This document shows, one piece after another, positions 12,136 to 23,538 of a DNA stretch of 64,000 nt. Below the pieces are notes generated by a model that was given only the letters and a program-made list of their open reading frames with translations, made no database searches and was not told the DNA's origin. Origin of the DNA: Nyssa sinensis (Eukaryota > Streptophyta > Magnoliopsida > Cornales > Nyssaceae); contig CM018052.1 in NCBI GenBank assembly GCA_008638375.1, positions 3,782,501 through 3,846,500 of the forward strand. Reading direction: 5' to 3'. The position numbers and the translations under genes are program-made. Position 1 is the stretch's first letter, and every line of letters begins with the position of its first letter.

Positions 12136-15100
12136 TATCTATTTTATTAATTAAGTACAAAACAATAAATAGATATGTAAATGCAAAATATAAATTGTTA
12201 CGAATAGTCAAATTTAAGAAGAATAAAAACCTATGATAGGATTTAGGCTTTACACCGTCTGAGCAGAGGTTAAGATCACAAATTGATGATAATTGAAGTG
12301 CATGTGAAATTTTCATAAATTGTTTTAGGCGTATCAAATGAAAGGGAAAGGCACATCAGTAGCGTCAACCCCCAAGTTTAAGGTAAGTAATCTTGTATTT
12401 GAAGTGAAGATTTAACTTCACGGATTTGAAGAAGTTTTAAGTTCAAAATATCTAAAGCATTTGAATTTCAAATTCAGTATTTACATGATTCCTGTTTTAA
12501 AGTGTTTTTGTTCTTATAAAACCTTATAGTGACATGCTCAGTGAATGGTTTCTACTACAGTTTCTCCTTAAAATTTGTTTCAGCATGTCTAAGTTTAAAA
12601 TGCCAAATTTTGTTAAAATATTCTGAATTTGCATATTCCAAGTAGTTGAAGAATCTATCATGAAGTCATGAACATCATGTTTTGAATGCTCCTAAAAGCA
12701 TCTATTTGAAAAAGTCATGTGTTAAATGTATTTAAATGCAATTATAAGGAGGACATGTTTTAATGTTTTGAATAACATCTACTTGAAATTTTTATATACC
12801 TCATGTTGCCACTAGTAATGCAAGATAAATCGTGCATAAGCACTAAGATTGATATTGGGTTCTTCGGAACTCAATTAACATGAAGAATGCTAGGTAACAG
12901 GATCTAATCCCCCAGCATGAGATTCTCCACAGGAAATAATACTGGAGTCCGGTTCGAAATGGATTCTACTAATGAAAGTGATAAGAGGTTATGTTAAAAA
13001 ATGGAAGCAGGTTTTACCCCCCATTTTGTTAACGTAATTACATGTTTTGAAGTTTCTTTTATAGTATATTTGAAGAAGTACATGTTTAGCTTGAATACTT
13101 TAAATGTTTCGAAGCTATCTGTTTTAAAGAATGCATATATTCTGTAGTTGAAGTATACAAACAATTAGTAGTGAATGTTTTATAAACTCTCTTATGCTAA
13201 CCACTGCCAATTAAAAACCCATGACAAATGCTGGAATTACTCATGAGCTTAGTTTAGCTCATATGGATTTATCTGACATATATTCAGGTATCTGAAGCAA
13301 TCCTAACTTTTTTATAATGAAGATGGATAGAGCTTTGCCCATTTTGAGGAAGGGCGTAGGAAGCTTCGTACATGATTAGCAGTTTTAGGAAGCACTGAGG
13401 ACTTATAGTTAGTCACTTTTGTTATAAGTAGTTTTTGACAATATGTACTTAAGTCCCATGGGACAACCAAACATGTATTGATTATAAAGTCGTAAAATTT
13501 TTTATTATGCTCTAAATATATAATCATGTGTACCGTTCTGAAGAGCAACAATATCGAGCAGATGTGTGGGAAATTTAAAAGAAGAAAAAAAAATTCACGC
13601 TTCTACAAATACGGGCTGCACTGCCGTCCGACATAGTTGCTTACTTAAGCCTCACTCGACGGCTCCTGAGCCGAAGGGTGGCGGTCTCAATTCGGGATCC
13701 GCATAGTATTTAGCTAATAAATTTAATTAATTAAATTATTATTAATTTAAATCCCGATGTTTAAATTAGTCAAGTGAATAGTGAAAATTTATTATTTTAA
13801 ACCTTCTAGACCCAATGGTTAGGTCCATTTCACAAGACAGAGTCCCAAAAAATAAAATACCCGTAAAAGTACCAAATGACCAAAATGCCCCTAAGTCAAA
13901 CATGAGTCAAACGGACCCCGATTAAAATAAAGGAATAGTGAATCCTTATTATTTCAAACATTCTGGACTCAACAGTGAAGTTCAATTTGTGAGAATAAGT
14001 TTTAAAAAATAGAGACATGAAAAAGTAAAAAATGATCGTTTTGCCCTTTTCGATATAGAAGTCCAAATTGAAAATCGTGAAAGCCTAAATTGAATTTATT
14101 CAATGTTCCAGACTCAATAGTAGAGTCTAAATTAGCAAAATAGACACTTATCGTAATGAAGTACAAAATTTGATGAATAGCATTAAAATTGAAACTTGTC
14201 TACTAAATGATAGGGAACTCAAAGGGAAAAGGAAAAGTTACGGTATACTGAGCTAGATCACATGGATAAAAAGTAAGTAAACTTATATATCTTATATAAG
14301 GTTTTCCAATTCACATTTTTTCTATTACTACCAAAATTTTGTACTCAAGTATATACCCACTGCTATTGTCCCACCATCAATATTGTTCTATCTGGTGGAT
14401 GCTTATTGATTGCTATCTCATGATTGCTTTGTGTACTGTGCCTTGAAAGGCCTATTATTGTATGTTTACTGCATGATATTCCATACCTTATGCACTTCTT
14501 CTGGAATCACGAACAATCATGATTTATTGTGAATGCCGGATTTATGCTCAATCACAATATCCATCCAATGCTATCTGATTAACAAGACCTACGAGTCGAT
14601 TTGACAGGAACTACAAGTCAATTGACAGGACTTTCGGGTCGAGTCCGTGAACAGAAATATGGCAATGATGGCATTTTTACGCAGTGAGTTATAAGGGCAT
14701 TTTATATGCATTCATGTTAAGGGGGCTATAACGGGTCCCCAAAAGACCGAGGGTCTACCTAACCCTAAATAAAGTAAATGCATCACTCATGATTGACAGT
14801 TATGTTAACATTTATTAGATTCATAAGATATTTTCATTTCCCTATGAATAGTTCTATGTTGTTAGTTTCCTTATTTGTTGGACTTGACTGTGACCGGTTT
14901 ATTATGGTAGTACATTTATGTTGACTGTGATTATTGAGTTTTTCTCATATTTATGTTATACCATTACTCACACTTGTTTATTGTGCCTTACTATTCATTG
15001 GCCATTGTGGAATTTTACCATTAACTGCAACTGTTTCCATGATTATCTACCATGTTACCCGATGAGTTCATATGTTTCTATATTAATCCTAACCCGTATT

Positions 15101-15450
15101 AGAGATAGGCTTTTACTTATTGAGCTTTGTTAGGTCACCCCACTTGCTTATTTTTTAGGTAAGAATGCCACAGGACCACAGTAGGAGTCCAAGAGCATAA
15201 AGGGACAATTTTAGAAAAATGTTATGTAGTTTCTCCCATGTACTCACCACCTAAGAGTGGTATGTTATGTTTATGTTGGTTTACAGTTTTTAGTTGTTAA
15301 ATAATATTTTGTATTAAGGCTTCCGCTAATTTATTGTTAAGTTACATTATATATTGTTGTCATTGATACAAAGAAAAGAAAAAATAAGGACAGCCATTGG
15401 GTCAACCCCGAGACACGAGATCAGCATAGGGTGGGTTTCGGGTCGTGACA

Positions 15451-16052
15451 GAATGGTATCAGAGCAGAGTCTTAGGCTCTAGTGAGTCATGGGAGACAGG
15501 ATTAGAGTACTAGAACTGTTAAAGTCTAAGAGTCAGTCGATAGATAACACTGACATTGCTAAGTTAGACTTTATGTGAACAATGACTATTATTTTACATA
15601 CACCTTGATTGATTATCTTTATAGAAAAGGTTAACACTAGGAATACGCTGATATCTAAAAATCATCCGACTGAGATGGATCAGTTAAATAGATTATAACT
15701 CCTTATAAAAAGAGTCACCAAGGCTCTACCCAGAATTAGGCCCTAGCGGTTGAGCACTTACAATAAAGTAGTGGCACCAGCAGAGACCATAAAACGGGGC
15801 GGAAACGAAATTGCCGAAAAGGGTCAAAGATGACAATAGAGGCATAATTACATGCCCTAACTTCCTAAAAGTCCACCAAGGAGAATGTCTCAAAAACATC
15901 GCCAAGAGATGATCGGGTTACTGTATCAATAGTCGTAGGTATTTTCTAGTTACTTACAATCTGCCAATATATTGTTTAAATATTTGATTTATAGTTTCCA
16001 CATTTATAGCTAAGTTGAACTTAGAAACAGAACCCCTAAGTTACATGTTAAC
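15451..16052 (+). pseudogene. E1 internal start: PBS and gag relic
   Basis: A primer-binding site TGGTATCAGAGC (15454-15465), complementary to the 3' end of initiator tRNA-Met, lies 3 nt inside the LTR. At about 15625-15730 a degenerate Gag N-terminus (NTRN...MDQLNRL...KALPRI) parallels the [18 protein letters not shown] start of the intact element A, so E1 is a relative of the Tekay group. Stops interrupt it, and the rest of gag is largely lost. The sequence ends with the target TTAAC (16048-16052), where element A is inserted. Confidence 0.7.
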
Positions 16053-18810
16053 TGTCACGACCCAAAACCCACCCTATGCGGATTTCGTGTCGCGGGGCCG
16101 ACCCTAAGGCCGTCCCTACTTTTTCCATTCCTGTATCATAGTACTAATATGCAAAGTACCAAATTCTTAAAACAATAACAACGGAAGTTTATCACTACAA
16201 TAGTCAGCGGAAGTCTTAACATACATCATATGGTTTTACAGTACCGAGTCAAAACTAAACATAACCAGCACCCGTGGGTGGTGAATACATGGGAGAATTA
16301 AAACATAGTCTGATACAATTCTTCAAAATATCCCCCTATGCTTCCAGACTCCTATTGGGGTCTTGCGGTGTCATTACCTGAAAAGGGGTAAGTAGGGTGG
16401 AATGAGCTACAAGAGCCCAGCAAGTAAATACAGATCTCCGACACTGGTATCGAGGATCATAAAAGAATATGAATCCAAGGATAAGAATATGATAGCCAAT
16501 CATAAAAATAAGATGCTATAATAGCCAATGAAAACAATTGTCATGATGGCAAATGAACAGTGGAATCACAATGTGTAATCAGTAGGAATGGCATAACAAT
16601 GTCCTGAAATTCTCGACGATAATACAATAACAAGAAATTTCTGCCAATATAATTGATCACAATAAATCAATAAAGGAATATCTCGCAATACAAGATAATC
16701 ACAAGAATAATGTAATTCAACAATTATAGTTGAGCAATCGTGTAAGAGATGCTTTTGTTCTGTGTCAGGGCTTGATATGCCCTCGGTCCTTGGGGGCCCG
16801 GTTTACCCCCTTCAGTGCATTCCAGTGTATGGCCACATGTCCGTTCACGGACTCGACCCGAAGGTCTTCAGTGTATTTAAAAGCATCGGATGGATATTGT
16901 GACTGAGCACAAATCCAGTATACATAAACATTTCATGATCATAAATGATTCCATAGGAGTATATAAAATGGAATATCATCAATTCAATGGAAACATAACA
17001 ATAGGCATTTGAAAGTACGGTTCAACATGATAACAATGGTACAACAATAAATCAATGTCCACCAGATAGAACAATATCACATTGTGGAGACAATAACATC
17101 AGATACGCTCAGAGTACAAGTTTGGCAGTAAAAGAATGAACTTGGCTTGATAACACCACATGGAAGAGAAAGGGTATCTACTTACCTTTAATGAAATCTT
17201 AGCTTAGAAATTCGTGAGTGGGCCCTTCCCCTTCAAGTTCCCTATATATCAATAAACGTGTTTCAGAATAAATGTTTATTCATCAATCTTACGTCTCGTC
17301 ATCTTAAGTATCTCTAATGCCAATTTAGACTTCACCATTGAGTCCATAGGGTTCGAAATAATAAAAATTCACTAGTTCTTTAATTTAATCGGAGTCCATT
17401 TGACTCACTTATGCAGCAGGGGTATTTTGGTCATTTTTACAAGTTGTAACTTTTCGGGACTCCGTCTCGTGAAACGGACCTCACCATTGGACTCAGAGCA
17501 TCCGAGATAATAAAAATTGACTAATCATTTACCTTATTTGGACCTCGTTTGACCTACTTTTGAGTTAGGGGTAATTTGGTAAAATTAACATTTTTCTATT
17601 GGGCCTTAGTGTAATTATTCAAAACTTTTGGGGCCGGTTCATAAATCCCATAAGCAACTGGTTCAGACCCCAAAACCCTAAACCGGTCAGCCTTTCACCT
17701 GAACCAAACGGTTCAGTTTCATACAAGAACCGGAATACAATAACCCAATTCCCTATCCCTATCCATGGTTCGGTTAACCCCTAAACCCCATTTCTATTTA
17801 TTGTCTCTGCAACCAAACAGCCCAATTGATTTTAATTTTTCATTCAAAACGACATAGCATCACTGCCCCTAATCGTTTTCGGTCGGGTCCCGACCCGGTC
17901 CGACCCAAACCCGGTCCTGTTATGACCCGAAGAAGCCCCCGACTATCCGGTCGTCTTCTCCGGTTGGTTTTCCGACCACGGTCACCGGAAAAATGCACTT
18001 CCTCACGGATCTTCATGGTTTTACGTCCAAAATTCACTGTTTTTCTTCCCAATGAAATCTAAGATTGCAAGGAATATTTTAGGACTGTTTTTAACCTCCA
18101 ACCTCATCGGTTTCATGCACCCATTCCCAGTTTCCGGCGTTGCACCGGTGAGGGAATAACCGGCCATAAAATGGCCATTTCTTGACCATTTAATCTAATT
18201 CAAAGTGTTTTGAGATCCTGGGGTAATTTCCTATGCATATGATGGTTCAATTTTCCATTTAGGTTCACCTATTTTAAATCACCATTTCTAACCGAAACTC
18301 AATTTCTTTCTTTTTCTTTTGTTTTTCCTTCTTTGTTTCAGATCCTATTATTCCAGTAAGCAATTCTATAGTTATACAAAATGAATTTAAAGAACAAAGG
18401 CGCAGGGGTTTACCTGTTCTCAAGCAACTGCTATACCTCAATTTTCAGCTTTCTCTCTCTATCTCTAAGTCTGATTCTATTTTTTTCTCTTTTCAATCAC
18501 CTTCTTTATTCCTTAACCGACCCTCAGTCGGTGGCCCTTGCCACCTGTAGCTGCGGTGGTAGCATACCCGAGCACCCAAGACACCTCACCAAATTTCCTT
18601 ATATATATATATATATATATATATATCTATACCGTACTCAAATTATATATATACATATGTATTCATGAGATCACTTAATACATTATTATGCATACATATT
18701 CATATACACATATCCATTTAATTATGCAACGTAACTTAAAACAGTTCGGGTTTTATTATTGTATCGACTTACCTCGATATTTGTGCCGTACCCCGGGTCG
18801 GGGTATTACA
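16053..18810 (-). repeat. Element A 3' LTR
   Basis: 2758-bp LTR, left copy in window coordinates and the 3' LTR on the minus strand. Carries two copies of the CACCATTG-GTCC module (about 17330 and 17482), a Cys/Pro-rich open stretch at 17826-18062 that is not convincing as a protein, and a (TA)n tract at 18602-18625. Relative to its partner it lacks 13 bp at about 17650. Confidence 0.93.
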
Positions 18811-18830
18811 TCCTTACCCCCTTAAAAATA
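18811..18830 (-). promoter_or_regulatory. Element A polypurine tract
   Basis: On the minus strand AAGGGGGTAAGGA lies directly against the inner edge of the 3' LTR, the expected position for plus-strand priming. The + strand reads TCCTTACCCCCTT. Confidence 0.85.
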
Positions 18831-18858
18831 AGTTTGTCCCCAAACTTAGCATACACAA

Positions 18859-19062
18859 CTATGAAAATAATTGCGGATATTTGGCGCGTATGTCATCTTC
18901 CCGCTCCCAGGTAGCTTCTTCTATCTGATGGTTCCTCCACAGGACCTTGACTAATGGAATAGTCTTGTTCCGTAGAACCTGATCTCGATGATCCAAAATC
19001 TGCACTGGGTGTTCTATATAGCTCAGATCCTCCTGAATATCTAGAGGCTCATGTTTAATTAC
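18859..19062 (-). pseudogene. Chromodomain of element A beyond an in-frame stop
   Basis: Directly downstream of the gag-pol stop codon and in the same frame are 67 open codons ending at TAG (18859-18861). They contain IQEDLSYIEHPVQILDH, LRNKTIPLVKVLWRNHQI and EEATWEREDDIRAKYP, which is the typical Tekay integrase tail plus chromodomain. Chromodomains of this kind are known to direct integration toward heterochromatin marks. A single TAG (19063-19065) separates it from the integrase, so this copy either lost the domain by a nonsense change or makes it only by readthrough. I see no other lesion in gag-pol. Confidence 0.85.
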
Positions 19063-22000
19063 CTAGTCTTCACTCTGTACACATTTCCTTAACATTGAAA
19101 CATGAAATACGTCATGTACATGTGCTAACTCCGGAGGTAAGACAAGTTGGTAGGCTACAGGCCCAATTCTCCCCATGATCCTGAATGGTCCAATATACCT
19201 TGGCCCTAGCTTCCCTCGTTTGCCAAATCTCACTACTCCCTTCATGGGCGACACTTTCACAAACACGTAATCGCCCACTATGAACTGCAACTCTCGTCGG
19301 TGGACATTCGCATAGCTTTTCTGTCGACTTTGAGTTGCTAGTAAACGTTGCTTGATCAGTTGTATTTTCCCGGTAGTCTGTTCTACTATTTCTGGCCCAT
19401 AGAGTTTCCTTTCACCCGCCTCTGTCCAGCACAGTGGTGATCGACACTTCCTGCCGTATAACGCCTCATATGGTGCCATACCAATACTAACTTGATAGCT
19501 ATTATTGTATGTGAATTCTACCAAGGGCAACTGATCTTCCCAACTTCCTTTGAAATCTATGACACAGAAACGTAACAAGTCTTCTAAAGTTTGTATTGTT
19601 CTTTCTGACTGTCCATCAGTCTCAGGATGGTATGCAGTGCTAAAACTCAGCTCCGTACCCATAGCACTCTGTAGACCTCTCCAGAATCTTGACACAAACC
19701 GTGGATCTCTATCAGATACAATTGAGACTGGAATTCCATGAAGTCTAACAATCTCTCGGATGTATAACTCGGCTAGTCGCTGTAGGCTTTGTGTCGTTTT
19801 AGTTGCCAAGAAATGCGTTGTTTTAGTCAACCTATCCATGATGACCCAAATCGAATCATTCCCTCTTACTGTCTTTGGTAACCCTGACACAAAGTCCATT
19901 GTAATGTGTTCCCATTTCCACTCAGGAATAGGTAGCGACTGCAAAAGTCCTCCTGGCTTCTGGTGCTCTACCTTGACCCGCTGGCACTCGACACATTGTA
20001 ATATGTACTTGGCTATATCCCGCTTCATCCCAGACCACCAATAAGTACCTTTAACATTGTGATACATTTTGGTGCTCCCTGGATGCAAAGCGAATCTTGA
20101 ACTATGTGCCTCATCCAGGATCTCTTTCTTGAGCTCGGGCACGTCGGGTACGCAGATCCTACCCTGGTAGCACAACATCCCCTCTCGTACAGTAAACTCG
20201 GAGTCAATGCCTGTCTCGGCTTCTTGACGAAGCTTAGTCAACTTCTCATCATGAGTTTGCTGCTCTTTGATCTTGTCCACAATTAATAGACTGATTGTGA
20301 CGTTGGCACATCTTGCCTCAGAGATGGGCAAAATTACCTCTATTTCCATACTTTCCAAGTCCTTCAGTATTTCTGTCTGTATTGTTAACAGGCAAGCCAT
20401 ACTGCCTGATGACTTCCTACTCAAAGCATCAGCTACCACATTTGCTTTCCCCGGGTGGTATTGTATGCTGACCTCATAGTCCTTTAACAGTTCCAGCCAA
20501 CGGCGCTGTCTCATATTGAGTTCTTTCTGTGTAAACAGATACTTAAGGCTCTTATGGTCAGTAAAGATCTCACACGTGGTTCCATACAAGTAATGCCTCC
20601 ACATTTTCAAAGCAAAAACAATAGCTGCCAGCTCGAGATCGTGTGTCGGATAGTTCCCCTCGTGGGGTCTCAACTGTCGTGAAGCATACGCTATCACCTT
20701 TCCGTTCTGCATCAACACACACCCCAAGCCTTTGAATGAGGCATCACTATAAATCACAAACCCGTCAGTTCCATCCGGCACTGTTAATATAGGAGCTGTA
20801 ACTAGACGTTCCTTCAATTCTTGAAAACTCCTCTCTTGCTCCTCGGTCCAATCAAAAGGAACACCCTTCCTAGTCAGTTGGGTAATTGGCGTAGCTATCT
20901 TGGAGAAGTCTTTCACAAATCTCCTATAGTAGCCTGCTAATCCCATGAAACTTCGCACTTCTGTGACGCTAGTGGGTGGAGGCCAATTCATGATTGCTTC
21001 AATCTTTTTCGAATCGACAGAGATTCCTTCCTTACTGATCACGTGTCCCAGAAATGCTATACTAGGGAGCCAGAACTCACACTTCTTCGACTTAGCGTAC
21101 AACTTCTGCTCCTCTAGCTTCTGTAGAACTCTCCTCAGATGTACCTCGTGTTCTTCCTGGTTCTTAGAATAAACCAAGATATCATCTATGAACACAATCA
21201 CGAAGTCATCCAAGTACGGCTTGAATACACGGTTCATCATATCCATAAATGCAGCTGGGGCATTAGTCACCCCAAATGGCATAACAAGAAACTCATAATG
21301 TCCATACCGTGTTCTAAATGCCGTCTTCTGAATATCAGCGGGCTTGACCTTCAACTGGTGATAACCGGATCTCAGGTCAATTTTCGAGAATACTTGAGCC
21401 CCCTTCAACTGATCGAACAGATCATCTATTCTAGGCAGTGGATACCTGTTCTTGACGGTAACCTTGTTCAGTTCACGATAGTCAATACATAACCTCATGG
21501 TTCCATCCTTTTTCTTTACAAATAGTACAGGTGCACCCCATGGTGATGAACTAGGTCGTATAAAACCTTTGTCCAATAATTCCTGTAACTGGAGCTTCAG
21601 CTCTTTTAATTCTGCTGGTGCCATCCTATATGGGGTTTTGGATATTGGTGTAGTGCCTGGCAATATATCAATGCAAAACTCTATCTCCCTATCTATGGGC
21701 ATCCCCGGAAGATCATCCAGAAATACCTCGGGAAATTCCCTGGCAATAGGAATCTTCCCTAGTTCAGGCTGCTGTGAGTCAACATTTTGGACACTGCACA
21801 AGAACCCGTGGCATCCCTTGCGAAGCAGACGCCTAGCCTGGATAGAGGAAACAAAGTAGGGTGGTGAAGCCACCCCTGTCCCTTTAAAATCAACGATCGG
21901 AAATCGAGGATTTTGTATGAGAACTCGCTTGGCCTCACAGTCTATCGTGGCGTAGTTGGCGGCCAGCCAGTCCATTCCAAGGATAACATCAAACCCACAA

Positions 22001-23394
22001 ATTCCCAATGGTATCAGGTCAGCTAGCAATTGTATATCCCCAATCTGTATTGCACAATTCTTATACATGGTATCTCCCAACAAAGATTTCCCCGATGGTA
22101 TAGAAACATTCAGTAAATATCCTAAGAGTTCTGTCACTATGTTCAATCTAGCAGCATATGTAGGGGATATAAATGAATGTGTAGATCCAGTGTCAAATAA
22201 AACACGAGCAGGCTGTGAGCAGACTAAAAGGGTACCTGCGACTACAGAGGTTGTAGCCTGCATGTCTCCTGGCACGATGGAGAAAACCCGTCCTGCTTGC
22301 TGCTGGACGTTTCCTTGTCCACTCCTCTGGATCTGAGATCTAGGTGCTGCTGCTCCAGGTCCCGGCGCTTTAACCGAAGTGGCACTTGTCGTGGCCTGAC
22401 CCTTCTTGGGGCAATCCCTCGCAAAATGTCCTTCCTGGCCACAGTAGTAACAAATATTACTATCCCTAAGGCACTGGCCTTTATGGACCTTCTCGCAACG
22501 AGGGCATTTGATTGCACCCTCCTTAGTGTTGCCCTGTTTCTTCTGACTGGACCCTGTTGCTTGTGACACAGCTCCAGGTCTGGTAAATGTGGGTCCCAGT
22601 CCGGAAGAAGAAGGCCCTTGCCTCTTATTCTGATTACCTCCCTGTTTCTGATTCCCCCTTCTCTTGGCGAATTCCTCGCCACTCCTTTCTATGATCCGAG
22701 CTGTCTCTACCACATCATCGTAGGTAGCCAGACGATGGGGCACCAGTCTATCCTTGATGGACCACCTCAATCCCTCCTCAAACTTGCGAGCTTTTCGATT
22801 CTCATTATTGATAGCCTCTGGGGCAAACCTGGCCAATTCAGTAAATGTGGCCTCGTACTGCTCCACCGTCATATTCCCCTGATGCAATGTCATGAACTCA
22901 GCAACTTTTCGGTTTTGTACTTCTTGGGAAAAGTACTTCTTATAGAAGATCTCGGTAAACCTCTGCCAGTTCATCCCTGGTTCTCTAGCCTTCTCATTTA
23001 TCCACCACTTATGAGCCATTCCCTTGAGCATATATGTGGCATAAGCCACTTTCTGAATGTCAGTACACATCAGGATCTCATAAATCCTGTTCATTTCTAA
23101 CATCCACTCTTCAGCTTTGGTGGCCCCACCCGTACCATCAAATATCGGGGGTTTCATTTTCTGAAAACGTTCATATAAGTATGCAGGGTCTCGCTCGTTC
23201 CCCTGACGACCACCAATGTTGCCGCCTATATTGATAGGCTGCTCCTGTTGTTCCAGTTGTACCGGCCGATCAATACCGGCCTGCATCCGTGGCAACGACT
23301 CAATGACGCCCTGCATCAACCTTTCCAACTGTTCCAGACGATCCATAGGCAACGGACCTTGCCTTGTGTTTACCATGTCTGTAAGAATAACCAA
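19063..23394 (-). CDS. gag-pol: Gag-Pol polyprotein of element A
   Basis: 1443 codons, one uninterrupted frame. Gag with the retrotransposon-gag core at about residues 75-230 ([20 protein letters not shown]). A CCHC zinc knuckle [14 protein letters not shown] at about 315-328, preceded by a second Cys cluster [12 protein letters not shown]. Aspartic protease [11 protein letters not shown] with catalytic Asp near 401. Reverse transcriptase about 560-745 with FIDD at about 735-738. RNase H about 875-990 ([19 protein letters not shown]). Integrase zinc finger about 1096-1137 (H-H-C-C), then D,D,E near 1167, 1228 and 1264, and the GPF/Y-type end [10 protein letters not shown]. The natural start is probably the Met at 23376 (MVNTRQGP), about 150 nt after the PBS. 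Potentially active apart from the chromodomain stop. Confidence 0.95.
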   Translation of the reverse strand: MVILTDMVNTRQGPLPMDRLEQLERLMQGVIESLPRMQAGIDRPVQLEQQEQPINIGGNIGGRQGNERDPAYLYERFQKMKPPIFDGTGGATKAEEWMLEMNRIYEILMCTDIQKVAYATYMLKGMAHKWWINEKAREPGMNWQRFTEIFYKKYFSQEVQNRKVAEFMTLHQGNMTVEQYEATFTELARFAPEAINNENRKARKFEEGLRWSIKDRLVPHRLATYDDVVETARIIERSGEEFAKRRGNQKQGGNQNKRQGPSSSGLGPTFTRPGAVSQATGSSQKKQGNTKEGAIKCPRCEKVHKGQCLRDSNICYYCGQEGHFARDCPKKGQATTSATSVKAPGPGAAAPRSQIQRSGQGNVQQQAGRVFSIVPGDMQATTSVVAGTLLVCSQPARVLFDTGSTHSFISPTYAARLNIVTELLGYLLNVSIPSGKSLLGDTMYKNCAIQIGDIQLLADLIPLGICGFDVILGMDWLAANYATIDCEAKRVLIQNPRFPIVDFKGTGVASPPYFVSSIQARRLLRKGCHGFLCSVQNVDSQQPELGKIPIAREFPEVFLDDLPGMPIDREIEFCIDILPGTTPISKTPYRMAPAELKELKLQLQELLDKGFIRPSSSPWGAPVLFVKKKDGTMRLCIDYRELNKVTVKNRYPLPRIDDLFDQLKGAQVFSKIDLRSGYHQLKVKPADIQKTAFRTRYGHYEFLVMPFGVTNAPAAFMDMMNRVFKPYLDDFVIVFIDDILVYSKNQEEHEVHLRRVLQKLEEQKLYAKSKKCEFWLPSIAFLGHVISKEGISVDSKKIEAIMNWPPPTSVTEVRSFMGLAGYYRRFVKDFSKIATPITQLTRKGVPFDWTEEQERSFQELKERLVTAPILTVPDGTDGFVIYSDASFKGLGCVLMQNGKVIAYASRQLRPHEGNYPTHDLELAAIVFALKMWRHYLYGTTCEIFTDHKSLKYLFTQKELNMRQRRWLELLKDYEVSIQYHPGKANVVADALSRKSSGSMACLLTIQTEILKDLESMEIEVILPISEARCANVTISLLIVDKIKEQQTHDEKLTKLRQEAETGIDSEFTVREGMLCYQGRICVPDVPELKKEILDEAHSSRFALHPGSTKMYHNVKGTYWWSGMKRDIAKYILQCVECQRVKVEHQKPGGLLQSLPIPEWKWEHITMDFVSGLPKTVRGNDSIWVIMDRLTKTTHFLATKTTQSLQRLAELYIREIVRLHGIPVSIVSDRDPRFVSRFWRGLQSAMGTELSFSTAYHPETDGQSERTIQTLEDLLRFCVIDFKGSWEDQLPLVEFTYNNSYQVSIGMAPYEALYGRKCRSPLCWTEAGERKLYGPEIVEQTTGKIQLIKQRLLATQSRQKSYANVHRRELQFIVGDYVFVKVSPMKGVVRFGKRGKLGPRYIGPFRIMGRIGPVAYQLVLPPELAHVHDVFHVSMLRKCVQSED

Positions 23395-23523
23395 TGAAGA
23401 TAACCAATGAGAGGATCAGTCAATGTGTAAGATAACAATCAATGCCTCTAGAACATAAACGTCAGTTTTATCTAACCCTTCTAATTCTAGTCCTATCTCC
23501 CATGACTCACAGTCGAACCTATA

Positions 23524-23535
23524 GCTCTGATACCA
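23524..23535 (-). promoter_or_regulatory. Element A primer-binding site (tRNA-iMet)
   Basis: Minus-strand TGGTATCAGAGC, 3 nt from the inner edge of the 5' LTR, complementary to the 3' end of initiator tRNA-Met. Same PBS as E1 (15454) and F (37459). Confidence 0.92.
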
Positions 23536-23538
23536 AGC

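Larger units (their letters stand above)
10097..15450 (+). mobile_element. E1 5' LTR (long, probably chimeric)
   Basis: Begins TATAACACCCCGACCC (a TG-to-TA changed start) right after the broken RT and ends GTGGGTTTCGGGTCGTGACA, immediately followed by a tRNA-iMet PBS. The 5.35-kb length is unusual. Inside are (TA)n tracts (10256-10380), GA-rich DNA (10540-10770), a tRNA-like segment, an LTR-borne ORF at 11914, and at about 13580-13714 a sequence resembling the end of the B/C-type LTR. After that, modules repeat ('CCAATGG..GTCCATTTCA' near 11745 and again near 13810). It may therefore be two related LTRs fused near 13,715. No gag or pol coding inside. Confidence 0.65.

Noticed and set aside
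17826..18062. 78-codon ORF found identically in both LTRs of element A
   Set aside because: Conserved only because the LTRs are near-identical; Pro/Arg-rich text from GC-rich LTR DNA and the antisense frame is equally open.
19550..23410. Many plus-strand ORFs opposite gag-pol
   Set aside because: Shadows of the 1443-codon gag-pol frame on the minus strand; none has a recognisable domain.
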